This document shows, piece after piece, positions 5,608-11,883 of a stretch of 11,883 bases of DNA. Each line of letters opens with the position of its first letter. Position 1 is the first letter of the stretch. Source of the stretch: Angelakisella sp. (GTDB lineage Bacteria > Bacillota > Clostridia > Oscillospirales > Ruminococcaceae). The notes below the pieces were generated by a model, which ran no database searches, had not been told where the DNA came from, and saw only the letters and a program-made list of their open reading frames with translations. The stretch lies in contig JAHHTR010000063.1 of NCBI GenBank assembly GCA_020024515.1, positions 1 through 11,883 on the forward strand, given 5' to 3'. The translations under genes and the position numbers were made by a program.

Positions 5608-7269
5608 TTATTCGCTTTTGGAGAACTTTACATTTGAACGTCTTTTGCCAATTTTTATAAAATTGTTTTTCCTAAGAATAACAAATATTAAAACACAAAT
5701 CAGCAAAGCAACAGCACTAATGCTTACAGAACTCGTTACAACTCTTTTAATATGAGTTTTGTTGTTTAAACTTTTATTATCAGCGTTATATTTTGATTTT
5801 GTAGCATTGTTAAAGCTTTTATTTTCTAAATCAGAGAATAAAGCAGGGATAGAGTGGTTTTTGTCAAGGTCGACTTTAAACGGATCTATAATAACATTGT
5901 ATGTGTTTTTTAGTTCAAATTTTGGAGGTCCCATATCAGGCTTTACTAAAGAAGAACTGTTATAGTCATCATAAGAAGGGTAGTTGGGTACAGGAAGATT
6001 TGTATTTGGAAGTTCACGTGAACCGTTATGTACTCGGAATATGTATTTTGAAGTGTCTTTGATATTTTCTTCTTTATATTTGAGCTTAACAATAACTTTT
6101 GTAGTACCTTTTTTTATTTTTACTCTTGTACTTCTTGAGTGTGAAGCCTTTTCACCGTTTATAGTAATTTCTAAGAATTTAAGCTTATCTTTGCCAAGTT
6201 CTGCTGCTCTTGCAAAAGGAGTTACCCAGATATCTTTACATTCATAAGCAAGGTAAACATCGTATGTATATATGTCAGAGTAAAATTCATCTTCGAGTTT
6301 AAAACATCCAAGATTACTTGCTTTGTTAAGAAGTTCCGATACATGTTCTTTACCTATTACTGCATTGTCCTTTTCCCTTATCATCTCGGAAAGAATAAGC
6401 TTTTCAAGTGCATCAGGATCTTGACTTTTTAATTCAGCGCCTACTTTTTCAGGAGAAATACCTACTTTAAATTTAATTTTAATAACTGCTGCTGCATATG
6501 AATTGTGAACAAATTCTTTTTCAGAAGCTTTAAAAGTGGATACTTTATGATTAGGAATAAGATATCCTTCATTTTCTGCTATCATAATTTTATAAAGCAA
6601 TAAAAGTTCTTCGTCTGTAACCGTATCATTAATAGATTCTAAATATCCATTATTAACAAGACTTTTTTTTATATTTAAAATGGCGTACTTTTCAAGTGTA
6701 TCAATGTTTTTATCAACAGGGTCTGATAAGATTTCTGATACCAAAAGAACCATTGCTCTATCTAACGTTGTATTCTTCGGAATCTTAAAATGAGTTTTAT
6801 TTAAAGGATACATTAAATCATATTTTAAAACTGTATATAAAATAGGCGTATAAGTTTTGTCAGTTGCCTTTGGGGAATCAGAGTAAATCACATGCCAATG
6901 GACTATAAGATATTCTTGCATTACAGAGTATTGCGCATCTAGACTGGTTCCTTCAACCATATTAAAAGCTTTATTGATTATATCTATATAAATAGAGTCA
7001 AGTGTTGATATATCAATATTTATAAGATCCTTTACGACTTTTACTTCTGCTCTAAAAGAATTTTCTTGTTTATGAAAGGTCGTTTTATCAGGATAAAGTG
7101 GATCTTTTATAAAATCAGTGGAACCTTCTCGAATATAAATGTCAGACATCCAAGAGTTTTTAGATTCAGTTTTTATATTCGCTCTATCTGCATAAGCATA
7201 GTTTGCACAAACTATGCTTGATATAAGCAATGCTATGCAAAGAGCTATACTAACAAAGCTCTTTTTCAT
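5608..7269 (-). CDS. Secreted, membrane-anchored protein of unknown function, ABC transporter partner
   Basis: I do not recognise a full-length family. The 553 residues start with a clear signal peptide (MKK, hydrophobic core 5-20, likely cut after AYA at 27). A mainly helical extracellular region (about 28-350) follows, then a beta-rich segment (about 362-416: KFLEITING, TRVKIKKGTTKVIVKLKYKE, SKYIFRVHNG) resembling a cadherin-like beta-sandwich repeat. Next come a Pro/Asn/Ser-rich linker (417-505), one transmembrane helix (about 509-532) and a basic tail KRRSNVKF. There is no LPXTG motif. The start follows AAAGGAGGAG closely and lies 24 nt after the permease stop, so it is co-transcribed and probably works with the transporter as an accessory or receptor at the outer face. 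The family assignment of the beta segment is tentative. Confidence 0.75.
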   Translation of the reverse strand: MKKSFVSIALCIALLISSIVCANYAYADRANIKTESKNSWMSDIYIREGSTDFIKDPLYPDKTTFHKQENSFRAEVKVVKDLINIDISTLDSIYIDIINKAFNMVEGTSLDAQYSVMQEYLIVHWHVIYSDSPKATDKTYTPILYTVLKYDLMYPLNKTHFKIPKNTTLDRAMVLLVSEILSDPVDKNIDTLEKYAILNIKKSLVNNGYLESINDTVTDEELLLLYKIMIAENEGYLIPNHKVSTFKASEKEFVHNSYAAAVIKIKFKVGISPEKVGAELKSQDPDALEKLILSEMIREKDNAVIGKEHVSELLNKASNLGCFKLEDEFYSDIYTYDVYLAYECKDIWVTPFARAAELGKDKLKFLEITINGEKASHSRSTRVKIKKGTTKVIVKLKYKEENIKDTSKYIFRVHNGSRELPNTNLPVPNYPSYDDYNSSSLVKPDMGPPKFELKNTYNVIIDPFKVDLDKNHSIPALFSDLENKSFNNATKSKYNADNKSLNNKTHIKRVVTSSVSISAVALLICVLIFVILRKNNFIKIGKRRSNVKFSKSE

Positions 7270-7293
7270 TTTCTTCTCCTCCTTTGCATAAAT

Positions 7294-10200
7294 TTATTCA
7301 ATTGCTTTGAGTGAGCCTACAAGGTCTACCTTATTAAGTTTTCTGTGCATTATAAGATTAACAAGAAAAGAAAAAACAAAGGAAAGAGTTACTGCAAATA
7401 CATAACTAAGCGGTTTAATAGTTCTACCGAACATAACAACGTCTATTTCCGCAACAGAAACAACATATTGATGTAAGAAAACACCGAGAACAAGTCCAAG
7501 CATTACACCCATAATGGTTAAAATAGCATTTTCACGGAGAATGTATTGGCTTGATTCTCTATCCCTGAATCCAAGAACTTTTATTGTTGCAACTTCTCTT
7601 GTCCTTTCATTTAGGTTAATATTTGCAAGATTGTAAAGAACTACAAGAGCAAGTGCCCCTGCTGATGCAATAAATATTCCCACTACAAGATTAAGACTGT
7701 CAATTATTGTTCCGAATGTATCTATAATTTGAGTTGTATAAGCAACTGCGTCAATTCCACTGTCTTTCATCAGTTCAACCGCTAGACTTTCTTTTGCTGC
7801 TTTGTCAATTTTATCAGAAAGAATTGCTGTTACATAGTTAAATTTAGGCTCTGTTCCAAATGTTTTTTCATACATAGCAGGGGAGACATATACATAATGG
7901 AAAGTATAATTTTCAACAATTCCGGACACAGGAAGTTTATATTTCTTATCTCCCACAGTAACTGTTATTTTTTCGCCTATTTCTGTATTTGTCTTTTGAG
8001 CGAGTTTTTCAGAAATAATAACGCCGTTATCACCAAGAGTTATAGGAACGCGAGTCTTTCTGTCTTGAAGTTTTACAAAATTACCGAGATTTTCTTTTTT
8101 ATCTGGAACAAGTAAGTTAATTTCAAGAACTTCGTCTGTACGGTCAGAAGTACCGGAGGTAACTTCCATATGATTAAGCATAGCATTCTTTATTTCTGAT
8201 TTGCTGCGTATCTTTTTCATTATTTCAGGTTCTATGCCACTGTCTATTGTATGTTCAGAACTAAGAACAATCTGTACATCATAGTTGCAGATACCGCCTT
8301 GACCAAACTGTTTATCCATAATAGCACTTATGGAGTCGCCGAGACCGAAGCCTGTAAGTAAAAGCGCTGTACATCCAGCAACGCCTATAAGTGTTGTAAA
8401 GATTCTTTTTTTGTTTCTAAAAAGATTTCTGGCTGTGACTTTTGAAGTAAAGTTCATTTTAGACCATAAAGAGGGGATGCGTTCAAGGATAATACGCTTA
8501 CCTGCCTTTGGCGGTTTTGGTCTCATAAGTTGTGCAGGCTCTGAAGTGAGTTCTTTATAGCAGGCGAGCATAACCGCAGCGGTTGTAGATAAAGCAGAAA
8601 TAGCAATACCTGTTAAAGCGTAATTCCACTTAAATTTGATTACACAAGGCGGCAAGTCATACATAATTCCGTAAGCTGCAAAAATAGCTTTTGGGAAGAT
8701 GTAAAAACCGAGCAACACGCCTATAACAGAACCTATCAAACACGCACTAAGAGAGTAAATTATAAATTTACTCATAATAGTCATATTGCTGTAACCTAAA
8801 GCTTTTAAAGTACCAAGCAGTGTGCGTTCTTCTTCTACCATTCTTGTCATAGTTGTAAGGCATACCATAGCGGCGACGAGGAAGAAGAATATAGGGAACA
8901 CCTGAGCAAAAGCACCCATTCTATCAGCCGTTTGTTCATATCCGGAATAACCTGGCAGATCATCTCTGTCTTGTATCATCCATTCAGCAGTATCAAGATT
9001 TTCAAGAAAATTTTTAGCTTCGTTATAATCAAGCTCTGCATTTGCAAGTTCTTTTTCAGCCTTTTCCTTTTTAGCTTTAAAGTCTGCATCTGCGGTTTTA
9101 GCTTTCGCTTCAGCAGCGGCAAGCTTAGTTTCAGCAAGTTCAATCTCATTCTTTAATTGCTGCTGACTCATAGTAAGTTCAAGCTGTCCTAAACTAAGAT
9201 CAACATTAGCAGAATTTAATTTACGTTCAAATTCTGCTAATTCAATTTCAGCTTGAGTTGCTTTTTCTTTAGCACCTTCGTACTTCTTGAGCTCTTTTTT
9301 TGCTCGTTCAATATTAATTTCGCTACTTGAAATCTCAGCTTTAGCTTTTGTCAATTCTTCACGGCTTATTTGAAGTTGCTTTTGATAATCATCCAAAAGT
9401 GGCTTTAAATAAGCGATCATTTCATCTGCAGTACCAGTTGCTGTAATTCCATGAAAAGCGCTCATTATTTTCTTTATTTCTTCGGGCGGAAGTCCAGACT
9501 CTTCAAGCCACTGTTCCATGTTCTTGTTGTTTTTATCTTGGCTTTGTTGAACATATTCAAGAGCATTGCTTGTGTTTACAACAAGTTCTTCAAGTGTTCT
9601 AATGTTTGCTTCATACGTTTTAAGGTTTACTTTGGCATTGTCAAGAACAACAACTGCTCTGTTATAATCATTTTGAGCTCTTTCAAGCTTGGCAAGCTGT
9701 AATTTTGCTTGATTCAAATTATCTTGTTTTTTACGCCACAGTTTATACTTTTCATTATAGTCATTTGTGCCTTGCAAAAGATCTTTTTGTGCACTTGAAA
9801 GAGAAATATTAAACTGCGTTTTTTTATCTTCAATCATCTGACGACCGTTTTCAGCAAGATGCTTTAATTCTTCAACCTGCTTTTGACCTTCTGAGATCTT
9901 TTTATCAAAATTAAGCTTTGCTTGTATAAGCTTTTTTGAGCCGTCTCTTACTTTTGGCTCAACTTCATTTCGTACAGCCTCAATTCTAATAGGCAGACGA
10001 TCTTTTTCAAGTTCTTCAATTCTTTTAAATACTTTGTCAACAGCTTTTGAGTATTCTTCACTGTAAGGGCTGTATTCTTTGACTCCTGCTATGTTTATAT
10101 ATGCTTCTGTATAATAATCAAAATTGAAAATTTCATCAGAGACATACGCAAAAGTTCCAAGCTTTCCGCTACCTATATTTGTATTACCACGTTCAAAAGA

Positions 10201-10806
10201 AATATATGTAGGTGTTCTTACAATACCTACAATTTTAAATTCTGTAATCTTAAGTTTGTTCTCAATATTACTTCCGTCACCACTAAGTGAAAAGGTTTTG
10301 CCTATTTTAAACTGCTCAGGTGCAGAAAGTGTGCTTGAGTCAACGACAACTTCATTTGGAGTACTGGGCCATTTGCCCTCTATAAGATCTACACGATTAA
10401 TATAATCTGATGAACCTTCTCGGTTTTCAGCAAATTCTTTAGCTTTTTTAAAGTCAAGAGAAATTGCACGGCAGGTCATTTCTGAACCGTCAATATCACC
10501 TATACTTTTTCCATCTGCCTTTAATATGCCATCAACAAAGCGAGAGGGCATTACTGCTTCTACATTTTCAATATCTTTAAATGCCTCTAAATCTTCCTGT
10601 GTCAATCCGACAGGAGATATAATGCGAATATTCATAAGGTTATTTTCTTTAAAATATAACGCTGCTGTTTCTTTCATATCTGGAGCAGTAGCTTTTATTC
10701 CTGCAAAGAAGCTGGTACCTAATGCAACAATCGCAATGATAGAGATATATCTTGTCTTACTACGTCGAATAGAACGTATCACTTCTTTCAAAAAAGCTTT
10801 ATTCAT
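7294..10806 (-). CDS. FtsX/MacB-like ABC transporter permease with large extracytoplasmic coiled coil
   Basis: Membrane subunit of a type VII (MacB/LolCDE/FtsX-like) ABC system, partner of the ATPase just upstream. From the ATG at 10806 it is 1170 residues (numbers here count from a GTG two codons upstream). It contains TM1 (about 22-40), an extracytoplasmic MacB-like domain (41-260) and a long coiled coil (about 290-605) with a break near 425-470. Then come TM2-TM4 (about 635-657, 681-705, 730-752) with the cytoplasmic MVEEERTLLGTLKALGYS motif, TM5 (803-823), a second periplasm-type domain (825-1035) and TM6-TM8 (1040-1064, 1096-1118, 1133-1155). The repeat NERTREVATIKVLGF follows TM6. The two halves form the duplicated 4+4 TM arrangement of large FtsX proteins. 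The ATG overlaps the ATPase stop (TAATG). The GTG at 10812 is closer to AGGA and cannot be excluded. The substrate is unknown. Confidence 0.92.
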   Translation of the reverse strand: MNKAFLKEVIRSIRRSKTRYISIIAIVALGTSFFAGIKATAPDMKETAALYFKENNLMNIRIISPVGLTQEDLEAFKDIENVEAVMPSRFVDGILKADGKSIGDIDGSEMTCRAISLDFKKAKEFAENREGSSDYINRVDLIEGKWPSTPNEVVVDSSTLSAPEQFKIGKTFSLSGDGSNIENKLKITEFKIVGIVRTPTYISFERGNTNIGSGKLGTFAYVSDEIFNFDYYTEAYINIAGVKEYSPYSEEYSKAVDKVFKRIEELEKDRLPIRIEAVRNEVEPKVRDGSKKLIQAKLNFDKKISEGQKQVEELKHLAENGRQMIEDKKTQFNISLSSAQKDLLQGTNDYNEKYKLWRKKQDNLNQAKLQLAKLERAQNDYNRAVVVLDNAKVNLKTYEANIRTLEELVVNTSNALEYVQQSQDKNNKNMEQWLEESGLPPEEIKKIMSAFHGITATGTADEMIAYLKPLLDDYQKQLQISREELTKAKAEISSSEINIERAKKELKKYEGAKEKATQAEIELAEFERKLNSANVDLSLGQLELTMSQQQLKNEIELAETKLAAAEAKAKTADADFKAKKEKAEKELANAELDYNEAKNFLENLDTAEWMIQDRDDLPGYSGYEQTADRMGAFAQVFPIFFFLVAAMVCLTTMTRMVEEERTLLGTLKALGYSNMTIMSKFIIYSLSACLIGSVIGVLLGFYIFPKAIFAAYGIMYDLPPCVIKFKWNYALTGIAISALSTTAAVMLACYKELTSEPAQLMRPKPPKAGKRIILERIPSLWSKMNFTSKVTARNLFRNKKRIFTTLIGVAGCTALLLTGFGLGDSISAIMDKQFGQGGICNYDVQIVLSSEHTIDSGIEPEIMKKIRSKSEIKNAMLNHMEVTSGTSDRTDEVLEINLLVPDKKENLGNFVKLQDRKTRVPITLGDNGVIISEKLAQKTNTEIGEKITVTVGDKKYKLPVSGIVENYTFHYVYVSPAMYEKTFGTEPKFNYVTAILSDKIDKAAKESLAVELMKDSGIDAVAYTTQIIDTFGTIIDSLNLVVGIFIASAGALALVVLYNLANINLNERTREVATIKVLGFRDRESSQYILRENAILTIMGVMLGLVLGVFLHQYVVSVAEIDVVMFGRTIKPLSYVFAVTLSFVFSFLVNLIMHRKLNKVDLVGSLKAIE

Positions 10807-11507
10807 TACCACTCTATCCTTTCAACTGGAATAGGATTATCATTTAATTCCATGCTATATACTCGACCGCTCCGCATAGATATAACTCTGTCAGCCATTG
10901 GAGTTATTGCTTTGTTGTGTGTAATAACGATAACAGTCATTCCTGTTTCTCTACAAGTATTCTGCAAAAGAGCCAAAATCTGTTTACCTGTTTTGTAGTC
11001 AAGCGCACCGGTCGGTTCATCGCAGAGTAAAAGCTTAGGATTTTTTGCAAGAGCTCTTGCAATGGCAACTCTTTGCTGCTCACCACCTGAAAGTTGAGAC
11101 GGGAAATTATCTATTCGGTCACCAAGATTAACTTTTTCAAGCGTTTTTGAAGCACTTAATGATTTATCAACTATCTGAGTTGCAAGTTCAACATTTTCCA
11201 GTGCTGTAAGGTTAGGTACTAAATTGTAAAATTGGAAAACAAATCCAACATCATTACGTCTGTACTCAACGAGTTTTTTAGATGAGAAATCATTTATAAG
11301 TTCGCCAGCAACACGAATTTTTCCGTCATCACAACTATCCATACCTCCAAGCATATTTAAAACAGTTGTTTTACCTGCACCGCTTTCACCAACAATAACG
11401 CAAAACTCTCCTTGCTCAATATTAAAGGTTACACCATCAGCAGCATTGATAACAACTTCTCCCATCTTATACCTTTTATATACTGAGTCAAACTCTATAA
11501 AACTCAT
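10806..11507 (-). CDS. ABC transporter ATP-binding protein (LolD/MacB type)
   Basis: Cytoplasmic ATPase of 233 residues that powers the FtsX-like permease encoded next. All motifs are intact: Walker A GESGAGKT (40-47), Q-loop Q92 in FVFQFYNL, signature LSGGEQQ (139-145), Walker B LLLCDEP with catalytic E164, D-loop GALD (167-170) and H-loop H197 in VITHN. The FQFYNLVPNLTALENV block (91-106) is typical of the LolD/MacB/YknY group, which drives mechanical work on envelope substrates rather than classic uptake. ATG at 11507 follows GGAGGAAT at good spacing, behind a near-consensus promoter. The stop TAA shares one base with the permease ATG, implying translational coupling. Confidence 0.96.
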   Translation of the reverse strand: MSFIEFDSVYKRYKMGEVVINAADGVTFNIEQGEFCVIVGESGAGKTTVLNMLGGMDSCDDGKIRVAGELINDFSSKKLVEYRRNDVGFVFQFYNLVPNLTALENVELATQIVDKSLSASKTLEKVNLGDRIDNFPSQLSGGEQQRVAIARALAKNPKLLLCDEPTGALDYKTGKQILALLQNTCRETGMTVIVITHNKAITPMADRVISMRSGRVYSMELNDNPIPVERIEW

Positions 11508-11556
11508 TTTTATTCCTCCGTCCCCTAAAAATTTTATGATTACACTTTTTTATATA

Positions 11557-11586
11557 ATAATACTTTAATACAAGCTGCTAAGTCAA
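11557..11586 (-). promoter_or_regulatory. Predicted promoter of the ABC transporter operon
   Basis: On the minus strand TTGACT (11586-11581), 18 bases, and TATTAT (11562-11557) precede the ATPase start by about 50 nt. The predicted transcription start is near 11550, leaving a 40-nt leader with the GGAGGA ribosome binding site. Confidence 0.7.
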
Positions 11587-11605
11587 CTAAATATGCGTTT
11601 TATTG

Positions 11606-11619
11606 ACGATATACGATAT
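11606..11619. promoter_or_regulatory. Tandem ACGATAT repeat upstream of the operon promoter, possible regulator site
   Basis: ACGATAT occurs twice in direct succession (11606-11612 and 11613-11619), 20 bases upstream of the -35 hexamer. Tandem direct repeats just upstream of a -35 are a common binding layout for OmpR-type response regulators, which often control MacB-like transporters in Firmicutes. A 7-base period is shorter than the usual 10-11 bp, and no regulator gene is visible here, so this is a suggestion only. Confidence 0.3.
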
Positions 11620-11765
11620 TTTGATTTAACTAATTATCATATATAATTAATCTTTAAAAAATTTCTAATTAAGAATGAACTAAATTTAAAGCTCTGCTTT
11701 TATCTTCACAAGTGTTATAAATATTTCTGATAGACTTAATTTAACTTCTAATTTTATAAAATAAC

Positions 11766-11883
11766 TTATTTCTTTTTGTCGTCTTGTTTAGCAATATAAC
11801 TTTTCACATTAACAAAAATAATTGTTATGATAATCGCAATAATGACTCCTATTGCTGCAGCATAAAATATAGTGCTTCTGCTT
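11766..11883 (-). CDS. C-terminal end of a membrane protein, cut by the window edge
   Basis: An open minus-strand frame enters at the right edge and ends at TAA (11768-11766). The visible 38 residues are a hydrophobic helix (IFYAAAIGVIIAIIITIIFV) followed by a polar, lysine-rich tail ending QDDKKK. This fits the final transmembrane segment and cytoplasmic tail of a membrane protein whose body lies outside the window. It is about 180 nt upstream of the ABC operon promoter, on the same strand, with no strong terminator between, though the operon has its own promoter. The family cannot be identified from this fragment. Confidence 0.65.
   Translation of the reverse strand, partial: SRSTIFYAAAIGVIIAIIITIIFVNVKSYIAKQDDKKK

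Noticed and set aside
11603..11632. Plus-strand promoter TTGACG-TAACTA in the region upstream of the ATPase
   Set aside because: No plus-strand gene follows before the window end, and the -10 is poor; the minus-strand promoter next to it explains the region better.

Overview
The window is AT-rich (about one third G+C by eye) and reads like a chromosomal segment of an anaerobic, low-GC Firmicute of the Clostridia type, probably a gut Ruminococcus/Oscillospirales relative. The clues are AGGAGG-type ribosome binding sites, sigma-70-like promoters, tRNA genes with encoded CCA, an LCP-family cell-wall ligase, a flavoprotein-rubredoxin fusion of the anaerobic oxidative/nitrosative-stress type, and a long coiled-coil FtsX-like permease common in this group. 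The lineage is inferred from gene content, not from a phylogenetic marker.

Layout. Bases 1-128 hold two tRNA genes on the minus strand (Gly-TCC, then a window-truncated Arg-TCT) behind a near-consensus promoter and a long A/T inverted repeat. Bases 243-841 are a gene-poor AT-rich stretch with a perfect hairpin, imperfect repeats and a possible decayed coding remnant. A small DUF1294 membrane protein (905-1195, +) converges on and overlaps by 19 nt a DEDDh exonuclease with a C-terminal zinc ribbon (2091-1177, -). Reading right from 2339 there is a plus-strand series: metA (homoserine O-acyltransferase, predicted acetyl-CoA user), an LCP-family wall-polymer transferase with a Gln/Asn-rich cytoplasmic tail, and a flavin reductase-rubredoxin fusion (Hrb-like). 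This series ends at a strong terminator. The gaps are 33 and 43 nt with no terminator between, so one transcript is possible, although the three functions are unrelated.

Bases 5325-5607 hold three strong hairpins between converging units. From the right, a minus-strand operon (11507 to 5608) encodes an ABC ATPase of the LolD/MacB type, a roughly 1170-residue FtsX/MacB-like permease with a ~315-residue extracytoplasmic coiled coil, and a 553-residue secreted protein with a single C-terminal membrane anchor. The first two genes overlap by one base (TAATG), the third follows after 24 nt with a strong RBS, and a good promoter lies upstream of the ATPase. This looks like a three-component envelope machine and is the least understood part of the window. 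The right edge cuts the C-terminal end of another minus-strand membrane protein.

No mobile element, CRISPR array or phage gene was seen. I found no clearly novel system. The best candidate for something under-described is the ABC/coiled-coil permease/anchored-protein operon, followed by the structured intergenic region at 5325-5607.
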